Notes: generated by a model from the sequence alone, not told the origin. Shown: positions 12,929 through 26,258, numbered from the stretch's first letter. The stretch is DNA of 64,000 nt from Branchiostoma floridae (GCF_000003815.2 NC_049979.1:11314471-11378470); one strand, 5' to 3'. Numbers and translations: made by a program.

Positions 12929-15900
12929 GAGGCGTGTAAACAATATTCACAAAGTCTAAAACATTTGACAGGTGTTTAAGAGTGGCCCAACGCATTTTAA
13001 TATCCAGAAGAGAGGCGGCCTGGTGTGCTTGGCAAGAACGCGAGCTGTAGCTACTTGAAATATCAGCATACTTGCAAACGGCGAACAAAAAATGTTCTAC
13101 ATGCGTGTTGTGGGTAGAACAGATGTACACTACATGTGCCCCGCTTGACTAATTTCAGTGTTAACTAACTTCTATTCCAGCTAATCTTGATTCTGCTTTC
13201 GTCGTCGCCCAACCCGAACGAATACATTGCTTTCCAAACCAGTAGATTAACTCCTAGATACCAGTGAGCAACTTGACCAAAATTAGTACCTAAATTTCAA
13301 CTTCAAATGGACAAATAGTTTCTCCAGAAAAAAGCCAGGCAAACAAATTTATGTTGTTCGCCTCCAGCCAGTTCCCGTGAACAAAACTCGGTAACTCTTT
13401 ATTGTGAGGTGCCAATTCAAAAATGAGCATTTGTCATAAGTACTGTATAGTTTACAGTCCCAGGCCGGCAATTCTGTTGAACATGAATTACGCGTCGCCT
13501 TTGTAAGCTTCATATACCCTGTAGGATTACTTACGTACATCCGGGGGTGAGCTATCACCTCTCAGATATACAGGGACTTTTCATCGTCTTGCGAGAGTTG
13601 AGAAATCGGAGCTCATGCAGGGCAGGAGCGGAACTCGCCTGTGATGATAATTCGTCACCGGAGTTGTCACACAAGACGACAACCTTGCCCTAATGGGTAA
13701 GGTCAACGTGTGAAGGGTTAACGCCCCATCGCCGCCAAGTGCCCTCCAAACGGTTCCGATGACTCTACAATATACGGCCTGACGTCGACAAGGAACATTA
13801 AGGGCACCTCCTGTACCCAGGGCGCGAGTCGTTAAATTTGTTCTCTAATTTCTCTAACCTTCCATACGGAATTAGCTATCATTTACGGGATCGTCGCTAA
13901 CATTGATGTATAACGCGTAGCCTTACGTGCGATTGTCGCGGGCCTGATTGGCGTTACGTTTGGGATGTAGTGATGAAACTGTAGTTATACCGTAACAGAC
14001 TTCAGGCTTCCACACAGCCGTAAAGGACTGTCTCACACACAACACGTATTCATTTGTGCCGCGCCTTAATGAGCTGGAAAAGGTGATCCGATGCATCATA
14101 TTTTCCACATCATCAGGACGGCGAGACAACCATCTCTCATCCCCGCCACACAGAATACAGCGCGTCTTAGCCCCTGGAAGGGGAGATCCTTGCCGGAGCA
14201 GAGACAGATAGAAAGATCTTCTTTTATTTACTAGGACCGTTTAGTGTTCTTTCCAGAAAGGCTGATATTTTTGTGGTGGGCTTCTTTTGGGAACATGGCG
14301 CCATCTGTTACGATACGGGCTATGAGCCATATGCATGCGGTACACATAAAGAGAAAGCCGGGGCCTATAGGAAGTTCGTGAACCGCAGTTTTATAGATCC
14401 GAGGCTACCACTGATCACCGGCTGTTCCAGGTTTGTCTGCTGCTCCACGGACGGATGAACCAGTAAAGCGGCATATGGTCGGGCGCTTCCGCGACTTCCC
14501 CCATTTCATTCCCGTGATTTGGTAGGTATCAGTACAGTCGACTGGTGAATCTGGACGGGTTCCAAGATACCGAACGCCGAACCTTGTATGGCCTCAAGTT
14601 CTACCGCGTCTTCTCTCTGGCAATGCGCGACTCAGGATGTTTAATCTGATCATCGATCGTTGGTTTTGACGCGTGTTTTTCATGAGAAGCGGTAAAGTTT
14701 TAGGTCCCATGACCCTTGTTGAGGAGGAGTCAGCGGTTTGTTAATCTACTGCGTCTGGGTCATAGTATTGGAAGAGGGAGCCCATCCTTACTCTTCCACT
14801 GCCTTTACCTTCCCAATTAATGTCAGGTACCTACTTACATCTGGATGGAGTGACGAAATCCTAAAAATTTCATGACTAGTTAAATCCTGCAATCAAGGAC
14901 GGTTTGTCGACCGGAGGAATGCCAGCTTCAACACTAATTTTTTTGTGCAAGTCCCAGAATACCTCATGATGCCGATAGGAATAGGCAACATCCTGATGGC
15001 CTTGGGAAGTCCATGTTTTGTCTTATCGTCATAAATCTTTTATGATATACGCAGTCTTCAGGCGGGGAACTTCTGTCCCTCAGGGCTGGGGATTATCTTT
15101 GCTGTCTAATGCATTCCCTCTCACATACATACTTTACTTGGGACTGACAAAACAGAGTCCATCAGGAATTGATTATCAAGTACCATCCGTCCTAGGTCGT
15201 CACATACATTCATGTGAGTTCCCAAGTTAGGTGTACAAGTAGACTTACATCTTTTGATGCCTGTCATCTTCAGGGCTCGGCGCAATAGCAGAAGTTGTGC
15301 TGGAACACACTGGGAGACCAAGCGGTGCAGTATCTAAGCCCTACTCAGACATTTCATGTGTGTCCTGGGACGGTGGGCCTGTACCGAGGCCTGTACCGCG
15401 TAATTCCTAACTTACTTATCGTGTGACCGCCAAATCTAAGATGATAATGTACACGTAAGATTATGAGCTATCATAAATATCTGATATTGTTGCAAACTAA
15501 ACTTTAGGAAAAGTCACCAAGTTTAGCCGTTCGGGCGTTCTGCGGCATGCATAAGCGACCCCCCCCCCCCCCGAGTCTGAATAGGGTCAACGAAGTATCT
15601 AAAATCATGAAGAGCAGGCCAGCATTGTGTATGCCTGAAGGCACACAATCGGTAGTTTATTAGCAAAAAATATTTAAGTGTTTCAGGTTTTAGAGTTTGA
15701 CATCCAGAAGACAACATCCAATTGTGCATTCAGCACTTTGGACATGAATATGCAACATAGAATATCCTCATTTATTGTTTATTGTCTACGAAAGCAAAAT
15801 GCCGATATTTCCATCAGCTACGATATTTTCACTACGGTGTACCAGATGTGTTGATTGTAAAAACAAACTTGGAATAAGAAAACCTCAACTGTCTCACCAC

Positions 15901-16732
15901 TGTTAAACCCGACTAAATATCATTCTTGGTTGTTAAGGCACGCATATTTACGTGCGGATCACGGTTAGCTTTGTACTTTCTTCGCGGGACTTGCCGTAAT
16001 GGCGCTCATTAGATGTTGAATGGCATCTGTTGTCTTCCGAATTGGTTAAGAGAGAAGAGACAGCTACGATCGTAATGGAGTGATTGATTTCCAATCAGCA
16101 TAATTAGGGTGAAATACCAGCATTCTGTGCGTTAATTAGTCTCATTACCAGAGAAATGCAAGAAGTAACGATTTTCTATTAGACATGTCCCCAGCAGCAG
16201 GTTGCCCAACTGATCAATGGTATTTTTGAAAGAACTTCCGTCGAACTATCTTAAAGCTGAACAATGAAAGAAATATGCGAACAGGTGACTGACGTTTCAG
16301 GACGCGACCGCAAGGGGGCGCCCACTGTCATCGTTTTACAGAATCAGAATTTGTTCGAAACGCTTACCTCCGAGCAGAGCTTCGTCGTTACGTTAACAAT
16401 CGCGACCACTATAAGCCCCGACCGAAACACCGCCTAAGAGAATAAGAAACACAAACATACCAAATGCGATTTAAATTTGTCGTTCCCTCATTCAGTTATC
16501 CTACTTAAAAGATTTTTACAAAAACGCCCCTGCAGTTCCAGAGCAGCCTGCTAGGGGACCCAAACATAACGTTACACTGTGTATTCCTTACATCACAAGC
16601 TATCTGCCACCAAAAATCAAGACCATAGCATGTCCAGGTCAAAAGATACAAAAAACAGAATTTCTGCTGCAGTACCAAGGTCACATACCAGCCTAGGGGA
16701 GGCAGAATTGACCTTCGTCTTTCCAACACCTT
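12929..16732. other. No gene seen
   Basis: Includes a poly-C run at about 15,560-15,572. No recognisable gene on either strand. Confidence 0.45.
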
Positions 16733-16835
16733 CGGCGCTGCCCTAGCGGTTAGCGGCGTTGCAACTAGTGGGCTCGGGTTTGATTCCCGGGATCCAGGAG
16801 ACTGTTTCTACTCGCCTGTTGTGTTGCACTGTACA
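16733..16835 (+). mobile_element. tRNA-derived SINE head
   Basis: CCCTAGCGGTTAGCGGC resembles an internal A box, and GGGTTTGATTCCCGGG about 30 bases on is a good B box. The rest of a tRNA cloverleaf is not complete, so a SINE is more likely than a tRNA gene. Confidence 0.45.
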
Positions 16836-18969
16836 GTGGTACGGTCTGTGAGCTATGAAAGAACATTCCAGCAGGCCGGTGTTCTCTCGATCACTGCGCG
16901 ATTCTTAAGGATCGACCGATATTCACTTGTTCCTGAATCCCGTCCAATGCAACTGGATAGATACACAGACAATCTCTTGGCGCCCAACAAATTAGGGCTA
17001 AGGTCGTCGTCATTGTGACGCCGGCTTTAAACACAAGGTGGCCCTCCAGCTACAAACGTGTCATTTCTGATAGTAAGTGCAATAAAGTGACAGGCGAATG
17101 CTGACTCCATTGCGCATGATTCTAATTTTGTTGTTTTCTTTTATTGATCAAACTCAAAAGGAAAGGACATGGTGGCGCCGAACTCGTGTTGAAAGAACTT
17201 TATATGTTAGCGTCGCCACTAAGCAAAAAAAAAAAAAAACACGTACGTTTCGAAACAGAATATGATAAGCTGATCTACACAGAAAGGGCATAAGGTATTG
17301 CAGAAAAGAGACTATCATGGAGCTCGACCCTCACGCAGAGTCATTACTCAAGAGTGTCCCTGTGAAATGTCACGCCGTGTTGAGTTGTAACTGAAGTGAC
17401 AGCAAGAGATGCACAATTAGGTGGAATTGCCACCGGGTAACGCCGATACTAGTGTGATTCTTCTTCGTTGGAAAGGATAATGATTCTGTGTGTTTGGATG
17501 GCTTTTATAAACCATTCCAGCTATGCTTGCTTAAGTTCCAACTCTACACGTCTGTCTGCTTGGAGAAAGGCGTCAAGACAGAAAACGTAGGCCACTAGAA
17601 AGACGCATAAAGAGCCCCCAACCCCTTGGAGGTTGGACCAAAGCCCGAAATTCGGAATGACTGCACTGGGCATGCGAGCTTCCTCTCAGTTGTGGAAAAA
17701 GCCAGAATTACTGCAATAAAGAGACTGAGGTGCAAGGTCGGAATGTGTTCTGTCAGTCTCTATCGTATCGCTGTTTGGTCCGACTTCTACCTTTTTTTTA
17801 AACTCGACGCGGGTGTCTGGTCGGGAATGAGTAGCGTTTTGTTGCCTGCATTTCGATCTCATCTTAGACCTTGGATGATGTCCTACCCGCACGTCCTGAT
17901 TCCTATCTCAGCTGATATCACCGCACCGTTGGGAAGTACGCCCAACTATTTTAGTGCAGAAAGAGTCCCATATATGGAGCTATAACGAGCGGTAGCTGAT
18001 GGAGTAACGCATAAAACGAACGGGGATGTCTGATCCCTTGAATGGCGAACGAGTATTGGAGTCGATAAACTAGCACGATATGTCCATGATCGCAGATCAG
18101 AGCGATCGTGATTCACGCCAAATAATAATTAATTTGCCAAGGAATTAATCTGCCAGGAATCGGTCAGACGTTATCCACCCATTATCTTTCGTCAGTGATA
18201 CTGATGGGGTCTCGTTGTAGAGCAGTTGAACTATGTATGGATTGATATACAAAGCTAAGGAGATGAAGACAATGTTTTAGTAGTTCAATACGAAGTAAAG
18301 GTAGACAAAGTTGATGAAAATAGATCATTTGATTTTGAATTTCGTTGAGCGATCTGTCAGACCTTTAGTCAGGCTGCAGCCGCCTTAGTGTTCCAAGTTT
18401 TCTTCTATTTGTATAACATTTGCTCAATTTCAGAGCGAAAGATTGCAAAGCAGATGAGACATCGCACATTCAGCTGTTTCATCATTGTCTAATTGGCAAT
18501 CCGATGGGAAGATCAACTTAGACCGTGGACAGCATTCCAAAGACTTCTGCAGCCTCTGGTGAGAAGGATGTGTAGTGGACCCGGTATCGCTCAGTCATCC
18601 CGCCAACTCTCACTGAGTGTCTGATACTTGTGATCATTGCAATGCTCGATACAGCCGTGTGGAAGCGATAATTGGTCTCATATTCCGTCTGGGCGCAGTG
18701 CCATTTTGCCGGAGTCTCCTCTCAAATCGAACAATCCCCGGAGAACGTGTTGATACCTTCAAGTCCGAACTCTAAACCCTCCAAAACCCCTCCGGCAGCG
18801 GCAGTCCTGATGAACAAGGATGCCTTATTACTCCAGGTTCAATACTGATGACGCACTATCTGTCTAAGTGCTGTCTGACATTTTGGCGGTTGTTGCACTG
18901 GCAGCACATTTGTAAAGTACAAAAGTCGAACCTATATCTCATGATTTCGGTGATAAACTAAGAGCAAAT
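16836..18969. other. No gene seen
   Basis: Includes a poly-A run at about 17,226-17,240 and a 119-codon open frame at 17,626-17,985 without recognisable sequence. Confidence 0.45.
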
Positions 18970-19145
18970 GGTCACATCTATAAGTTCACCCATGACAGCT
19001 ATGTCCGAAAGTGCAAAGTTTTTTCTGCTAATCCGCTTTTTCCCTGCGCTGCGCACCTGGCTTCTTCTGAGTAGAATGGTCATTTACAAGGTCCTTTCAG
19101 TGATTCGCTCAGAATTAAGCTCAATAGCCTTCAAGTTCCTCATAC
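18970..19145. repeat. Local direct duplication, copy 1
   Basis: A 176-base block (GGTCACATCTATAAG...TTCCTCATAC) repeated at 19,476-19,650 with only a handful of differences. Confidence 0.93.
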
Positions 19146-19375
19146 AATTAACATATTCTTTCATCAGGCATTCACACGTTTTGGCGCTTGCAGGTGGAAG
19201 AAAATAACAAGAGCGAAGTAGAGTAGAGTTTATAGAAATTTCTACCAAGTTATACAGCCAACCGCACAGGTGCAAATAGCGTTGTAGGATTTTAAAACGC
19301 CAGTTTAAGTCTAATACTCCACCAAACAGATGTATTTGTAGTGAAATGGACCATTGGTATGAGTCATACTGAATT

Positions 19376-19438
19376 AGGTCCAGGTTCAGGTCCGGACCTG
19401 GACCTGATCCTTTGGACCTGAACCGGACCTGGACCTGA
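19376..19438. repeat. GGACCT/AGGTCC palindromic repeat
   Basis: Alternating AGGTCC and GGACCT hexamers, with CAGGTTCAGGTCCGGACCTG on the left and inverted partners on the right, form nested palindromes between the two copies of the local duplication. Confidence 0.8.
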
Positions 19439-19475
19439 ATTTTCTGTACCGGTACCCAGCCCTATCTGCCACATA

Positions 19476-19650
19476 GGTCACATCTATAAGCTCACCCATG
19501 ACAGCTATGTCCGAAGTGCAAAGTTTTTTCTGCTAATCCGCTTTTCCCCTGCGCTGCGCACCTAGCTTCTCCTGAGTAGAATGGTCATTTACAAGGTCCT
19601 TTCAGTGATTCGCTCAGAATTAAGCTCAATAGCCTTCAAGTTCCTCATAC
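19476..19650. repeat. Local direct duplication, copy 2
   Basis: Partner of the block at 18,970-19,145, same orientation, about 96-97% identical by eye, 330 bases downstream. No gene in either copy. Confidence 0.93.
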
Positions 19651-21593
19651 ATAAGTACCAGGTAGAAGGCTCTCTATCATAGACAGGACGTGATGTACCT
19701 GGCGTAACATGATTCAAACATGCCACTGGAAAAATGTTACACTTTGACACATTTTGATGATGCTGTTACGATTATGCAAGATGCAGATAATTCCTACGAT
19801 CTTGGCATCAATAGTGTAGTGAGGAACTGCGAGAGTGTTAACTATCTAAAGACTGATTTTACGCAAGAGTTGTGTGATATACAGAAGAGTTGCGTGGTCG
19901 TAGAAGTCCGTTTGTTTGTAAACGCACAGATACCGCAAAGCTTTTGTTAGTTTGTTCGGAGAATTAGTTTATACAGGAGTTGGATGATTGTAGAAAGCTG
20001 GTTGAATGGCGATACGTTGCAAAGGCCTGACACTGGAGGTAGATGTCACACGAACACCTGGTCCCCACTCAGCACTTACAAGTAGCACTGTGAAACTGGC
20101 TACGTTCAGAAAGCGAAATGCCAAAATGATTCACATCCCCATCTCTCTGGCATTTCCTATAATCATCTCATTTCCATCTTACACAAAACCGCAGACTCAT
20201 GGCAACCTGCATGTCATGACAAGTTTGTCTCGCAATTGTTGGCTCATTGCTACATTGTATTATTTATGGTGCGTCATTCTCCGTCTGGTAAATGTAAATG
20301 CGTCGTTTTATTCAGAATCGTATATGGTACCATTGTTAACGTGTTCACTTGTATGTAAAGTGGACTTGTTAAGAACGAAAATGATAAAATGTAGAGTTGA
20401 GAATGTCAACTTATTCATGGCTACCATTTGGCATGCTTCTTGTGTGTTTCCATGAGATGTTCAATACAGTTCTTGCTCCCAAACAAACAAGTTTGCTTAA
20501 TATCACATTTGCTCGCTCTTGGAATAAAATATTCAAAAGCAGAGAAAACAGTTATTCTGTACATTCAGCTGTACAAGAGGAAGAACAATTTAGACTGGCG
20601 GAAACGTTCCAAACACATGCCATGCAGTAGTAATATGCTGCACGGCCTAACGCTGACATATTGTCACTGCCATGTCACACCATACGTGTACCAATACAAA
20701 TGTCCGTGCTGTGATGCAGTCGTTACGTCGAATGTGACAAAAATGAAAATGCCTATTCTTACCAAACATGATTTAAGAATGGCAACTGTCAAAAACACTT
20801 CAAAATTATGTTGATCGTAACTTTTTTGCCCTTAAATGGTTACTTTTATTGCTTTTCATAGAACTCTACAAGTATGCATATCACAGGCACAATTATCACT
20901 CATTCATATGGGCACAAAAGATACTTGTGTTGTATCTTATGTAGTACATGCGTACTTGTTGTTTATGCTCCAACACAATAGACTAATGTATTCCCTTAAG
21001 ACAATCCATGTGTGACGGATGAAGTCAGGCGGTGATCTGGCACAATCTCATAAGTACTTCAAAACCCCAGGCACATCATTCGATGTCTGATGGGTCCAAC
21101 GCGCGTCTATTTGACAGATAACATCTCATACTGCCAATAGCAACACAATGGTCCTTATTGTCTGAAACAATCTCCACCGCAAAAATGACAACTGTGACAG
21201 GATAACTAGCTAAATGATATCTTTTGGACAGCTATTCTAAGATGATGCCAGGCATCTTGATCATCATGTGCTGTCAGTGTAATCAATCATAGCATTTTAC
21301 CTGCTGGTCACAAACGACCAGCCTTATCTGTACCGCGGGCGAATCTGTATGACTTATATAGTTGACTTCACTGTTTTCATTCACAGAATGTAAAACAGGG
21401 CTCGCCCGAAACGATGGCGATGAAAGTTAGATTCAGGCTAGTCATGAAAATCTGCCTTCTGATATGAACATTCAAAGAATCTACATTCTATGTAGTCTGT
21501 GTGGAAAAACTGTAACACACTTTCCCGTTGGTATATATAACGTTATGTATTCAATAAAATGTGCTGTTTTTCTTTAAATTTCTAGTGTTGTGC
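19651..21593. other. No gene seen
   Basis: Overlapping open frames of 128-149 codons at 20,006-20,814 are low in coding character and match no family I know. An AATAAA occurs near 21,553. Confidence 0.45.
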
Positions 21594-21747
21594 TCTAATC
21601 TCCAAGCAGATCCTACGATAGCATGAGATAGTATCAAAAGCTGACAGAGGAGTGAAGCCGGCCTAAGAGTTTGTACGCGATTCCCTTTGGCCGGCTAAAC
21701 TCCTTGGTCACCTATGATACTATCTTATGGCACCGTAGGATCTCCTG
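21594..21747. mobile_element. Fold-back element, second copy in intron 26
   Basis: The left arm runs from CTCCAAGCAGATCCTACG through GATAGTATCA to AAGCCGGCC. The right arm is its inverted relative (CCGGCTAAACTCCTTGG ... CTTATGGCACCGTAGGATC). A half copy of the right arm lies at 55,046-55,122, so it is a dispersed family. Confidence 0.8.
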
Positions 21748-21965
21748 ATTCAGTTCTTAGGCTTCCACCATGATATTGGCAACCGATCTACAACACAGAA
21801 CAAGTTCTTGAACTCTGATACTTTTGGGTCGAAAGTGTTCCAAGCCACATTGAAGGTCTTGTATGAATCGATGATAAGAGATTCTGCAGGGGATTTGGAT
21901 CGCCTTTTCGCAGACAATTATCTCCGCGGTATCTGCACCAACGCGGTGTCCTATCAGTGCGCTGA

Positions 21966-22094
21966 TGGGGTCAGGGTCCGTCCCTCCCGCTGGGATTCCG
22001 GGAACGTGCCGGTCTCTCTCTGACGTCCTCAGACGAAACTGTGATAGGGACAGGTTGGGAATCAAGTTGCAATATGTATTTCAATTCATCGTCA
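21966..22094. repeat. Diverged direct repeat, copy 1
   Basis: The block GGGGTCAGGGT...GTCTCTCTCTGACGTCCTCA...AATTCATCGTCA is repeated at 22,416-22,542 in the same orientation with many differences. Confidence 0.72.
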
Positions 22095-22415
22095 GTTTAG
22101 ACAGTATGTAGAGCCTAATGGTTGGTTGCCCGCTAAGGCACTTCCGATGATCGAAAACTCTCTTCTGTTTGTGACTTTCACGACATTTGATGCTATTCGA
22201 AGTCAAGATATGCTTCTTGATTCTGAGCATAATTGCTATTTGCATAACGAGCCATAATAACATGATGCTCCACCTGGACCAACTTATAAGCAGATGATCA
22301 GAAGACACCAAGCAATTATTTGGTACCCCATGCTGAGCTAATCATTACAGGATGGGCTACGGAACGATATTGTTTCAGGTTTCTCCTCCAGGACTATAAC
22401 TTGTAGGAACTTCTA

Positions 22416-22542
22416 ATGGTGTCAGGGTGCGCCAGGATCCCATGGAAGAACCTGTCTCTCTCTGACGTCCTCAGGCGAAGCTGTGATGGGGACACGGTGG
22501 GATGGGAGTCAACCTGACAACATTTATTTGAATTCATCGTCA
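22416..22542. repeat. Diverged direct repeat, copy 2
   Basis: Partner of 21,966-22,094. The shared core is CTGTCTCTCTCTGACGTCCT followed by CAGGCGAAGCTGTGATGGGG. About 320 bases lie between the copies. Confidence 0.72.
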
Positions 22543-23033
22543 CATAGTCGTTTCCCGTGAGAAATACTGCTCCGTCGACGAACGTGAAACGCTAGACCTC
22601 ACAACTTTTGTACACATTATTTACTGTAGGGATACGTATATGAGAGATGTTATAAAATGGAGGGTACATCAGCCAAACGGGCGAAGTATCAAAGAATCCG
22701 CAAGAATGTGTCCATATCAGCCAATTGGAACTTTTGCAAATCTTCAAATTTTGTCATCCTTTAGCATCTGCCGACTTATTTTGTCTGGAATGAAGGTGCT
22801 TAAATCTAGATGAAAGTCAAATATGTCCAGTGGAGTCTCATTTCGTGATCAATTTCAGACGGTGTATCATAACATATCAATGATAAATATTATCTTTTAT
22901 TATCTTTATTGCAAAATAGTTTAGAACATCCGGATATTTTGAAAAACGTCTTTAACGTTAGAGAACCAAACACACTTATCGATAGAACGTAGCGGTCCAT
23001 GTCGGTGTGAGTGGATCAAACCCTATCTTTAAA
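22543..23033. other. No gene seen
   Basis: AT-rich DNA before the 3' end of the LINE. Nothing recognised. Confidence 0.5.
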
Positions 23034-23889
23034 TGAATGAATGAAGACCTTTATTGTACATTCATACCCACTGGGTTTAGTACAGGTCACAACAAATGAT
23101 ACAACATGATATAATGATACAATGAATCTACACTACTCAAGGATCGTATTCTACTGCGTACATTCGGCTTCTTCTCGTTTCTTTGTGATATTGAAAATGT
23201 AAGAACAGATATGCTTTATAAGTAAAGGCTTGTCTAGATTCATAAGGAATATAAATTTGTCTATATTACTTAGTTGTATGAAGTGGGGGAACATGGATTC
23301 TATTAGTCTGTAGAGTTCAGCTCTCTCTTTCTTGTACAAACTTCATTCTACTACAAAATGATGTTCGTCTTCTAACTTATCTAGATTGCAGTATCTACAT
23401 ATTCGTTGTTCTAGAGGAGTGCGGTTATGTCTTCCGGTTTCGATGTGCAATTTGTGGCAACTGACTCGTAGTTTTGTGACGGCCGTCCTGTGCCGAATAT
23501 TGTCAATATCCAGGTATTGTTCCACATTATAAGTGGACTTGAACAGTCTGTAAGACCTCAATTTGTTTTTAGCGGATCCACCTTTGTTGTCATTGTGTAT
23601 CTCTCTTAGAAAAGTTTGAAAATAAATGTCTTTCAGACGCTGATTGATAGAATTGATAATTTGAGACGAATTTGTATTGTGCTGTAGAGGACAATGCCAT
23701 ACATAACCATAGCCGCATTCCTCCAGTGACTGGCGAACTCCTGACGCCCAACACTTGGCTCCAGCCTTGTCTAAATCTATCTGGCAAGAAAGAGCGTCTG
23801 ACTGGAAACTGTCTGCTGGTACTTTCTGGCGAAGTCTAATTAAGTGTTTAATAGTGTAATAGAGCCCATATTGACAACATCTGTTTAAA

Positions 23890-24220
23890 ATGATTCTTGG
23901 GAAGGTTTCTCAGAAATTAACAGAAACAGATAAACATCTTGTATTTTAGCTGACCAGTAGATGAGATAAGGAAGAACAAAGAGATGATCACAGTTAATCA
24001 ATGACCTGTCAAGTACATGTGGGAAGAATTTGTTTTGTTTACGTCAGCACCCAGCTAGGGGATAAAAAGAAGGAACACCAGAGATCAGGATTCAGTTCAG
24101 AGAGAGAGGACACACTGAGACAGTCATGATGTGACAGAGGAGAATAAAGATCGTTTCTCGGCCACGGCAGATCTTGTGCGTCTGTGATTCATTTTCTGCG
24201 CCGCCAGTTTCATCCTCCTT
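23890..24220. mobile_element. Short insertion inside the LINE, possible solo LTR
   Basis: The LINE reading frame is lost here and resumes on both sides, so this is a later insertion. On the plus strand it holds a TATA-like GGGATAAAAAG near 24,060 and an AATAAA near 24,142, an order seen in LTRs. I could not fix exact ends or a target-site duplication. Confidence 0.35.
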
Positions 24221-25084
24221 CTTTACAATAGCATTTAGGGAGGCTTCCAAATGAATGGGGAACCTCCCTAACTCGGCTCTAGCGGCGAGGCCACTTGTGG
24301 ATCTTGGCACGTGTAGGGTTTGCTTACAGAATTTTAGATGTATTGTTTCAATAGGACAGGATTTGGGGCTTTTAACAGAACCCCAGATTTCCGATCCATA
24401 GAGAATTATGGGCTTAACACATGTATCAAAAAGTTTGTTTCTGACAGACAAAGGAGCATCGGCTTTGTCTAGGGATTGATTTATCCCGAATAAAGCTTTC
24501 AGACCCTTACTGTACAAGTGTTTGTTGTTCGCCTTGAAAGTACCCGCAGAATTGACAACAATACCTAAATAACAATAGTTTGTCACTATTTCAACAGGAT
24601 TGTTCTTATACATGAAATACACATCTTTTGGTATACGACCACCCTTAGTGAAAACAATTATTTTTGTTTTCCTAAGGTTCACATTTAGGTGCCATGTTTG
24701 ACAGTATTCTTCTAGTCTATTCAAAGAACATTGTAGACCTTGTTTGGATTCAGAGAAAAGAACTAAATCATCTACATACAATAGACAAGAGACACGCTTA
24801 CTGTACATAGTTGGGGGGTTACACATATCATTATCAAAGACAGATGTAATATCACTTAAAAATAAATTGAATAAAGTTGGGCTTAAATTACAACCCTGTC
24901 TGACACCACAGTTTGTGACAAAAGGTTCAGTCAGACCTTGACTGTATTTCACACGATTTGTAGTTTTTGAATACATGTCTTTGATAGTTCGAAGAAAGTT
25001 GCCCTGTATACCTAACTTGTTTAATTTGTAAAGGAGGCCATTTCTCCAGACGGAGTCGAACGCTTTACTAAAATCTACGAACAT
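24092..25084 (-). pseudogene. LINE reverse transcriptase fragment
   Basis: The longest open part of the LINE, 330 codons. Palm motifs: FVDFSKAFDSVW, GVRQGCNLSP and YVDD. The last 40 or so residues (from KKEDETGG) do not look like LINE protein; they come from the inserted DNA at 23,890-24,220. The true LINE frame resumes beyond it as LYYTIKHLIRLRQK and ADSFQSDALSC. Confidence 0.82.
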
Positions 25085-25457
25085 GCAAAGAGACGGGAAT
25101 TTTTACTTAGATACTTGCTAACTAATGTACTTAACACGAAAAGATTATCTGTAGTTTTAAAGTTCTTCCTAAACCCTGCCTGATGGGGTTTGAAAAGACT
25201 ATTGTTTTCGGCATAACTAACTAAGCGATTGTTTAATATAGAGGAGAATAGTTTACCTAAGCAGCTAATTATGGAAATTCCGCGGTAGTTGTCTGGGAGA
25301 GATGGGTCGCCGGATTTGTGAATTGGAACAATGTGGCTAAAAGGTAATAGTTATAATCCCCTGGTATGTCAATCCTTCCACAAATGTGGCAAACAACAAT
25401 GAATGAATAGATGCATGAATACTGCTTCTCCACTTGCTAACAATGCCTTGTGCCCAG

Positions 25458-25517
25458 GTCTCCGCTCCCAGAGATTGATATCGAGTACGACAGCGGCACG
25501 GATGACCCCGCGTACAG
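25458..25517 (+). CDS. Probable internal exon of an unidentified gene
   Basis: A 60-base block between a TGTGCCCAG acceptor and an AG/GTAAGT donor codes for SPLPEIDIEYDSGTDDPAYR/S. It joins in frame to the block at 26259, which ends in a stop. The acidic composition and GC-rich third positions look coding and unlike the flanks. No family recognised and no upstream exons found. It starts about 100 bases after the LINE remnant. Confidence 0.45.
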
Positions 25518-26258
25518 GTAAGTCAATTCTGGTTCCAGGTGGCAGGTGACAAAAGGAATGCCTCATCAGCTGCGGTATTGTCCCAGCTCCCGGCGGATTC
25601 CTCTGTACATAGCCTGTGTCCGCGTATGTGACATTTATGTCGATACATGTCGGTACATGTTCCGGTGTTGTTGTCTAGGCATGACGATCTATTGTGTTCT
25701 ATTTATGTGTAATTCCGTCCTAGTCTGTTGGAGATATCTAGTAGCGATACATTTTTTACTGTAATTTGTTAATTTTGGTCACTTTGGTTGTCACTATCCA
25801 ACCGCTAAAATTTCATCATCGCAATTATTTGATCCATCCAGAAAAAAATGTTCTCACCGATAAATCAAATGCCATGAGCTACTCCCGCTGAAATCATCGA
25901 CCGCAATTCTAAATGGATTTACAGTATTACTCTGCTTTCAAAACGAAACCAAACCCAGCAAGTGTTATAAAATAGTTATCTAAATACAGTATTTTACTTA
26001 GTCCATCAAAAGCATGTCTTTGTGACGAGTATGTTTCCCAAGTCCAAGTACTTGCAATTAGTCTTCGGGCACTAACCTGCAAATAGATTTCTTTATTACT
26101 CGATTGGCATTATCACGATGTATGTAGTTTTCATGCATACAAAGTATGTCGGTTGACTTGAACACTATCTTCCCCATGTATGCACCAATAACTTACTAGT
26201 CAAACCATGTCATCATGGTCTATTGAGTGTGTAACATGTTTCTATGTCCCCATGGCAG

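Larger units (their letters stand above)
23034..25355 (-). mobile_element. Broken non-LTR retrotransposon (LINE), 5'-truncated
   Basis: The minus strand codes for reverse-transcriptase sequence from about 25355 (SHIVPIHKSGDPSLPDNYRG, HQAGFRKNFKTTDN) through MFVDFSKAFDSVWRNG, VRQGCNLSPTLFN and the catalytic LLYVDDLVLFSES, to a C-terminal Cys/His block (RICRYCNLDKLEDEHHF). The 3' end has ACAATAAAGG and an ATTC-type tail, as in CR1/Jockey-like LINEs. There is a frameshift near 25085 and about 0.3 kb of unrelated DNA between 23,890 and 24,220. ORF1 and the endonuclease are missing, so it cannot move by itself. Confidence 0.85.

Noticed and set aside
20006-20814. Overlapping plus-strand frames of 128-149 codons
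   Set aside because: Low-complexity hydrophobic and AT-driven codons, two overlapping frames, no recognisable motif.
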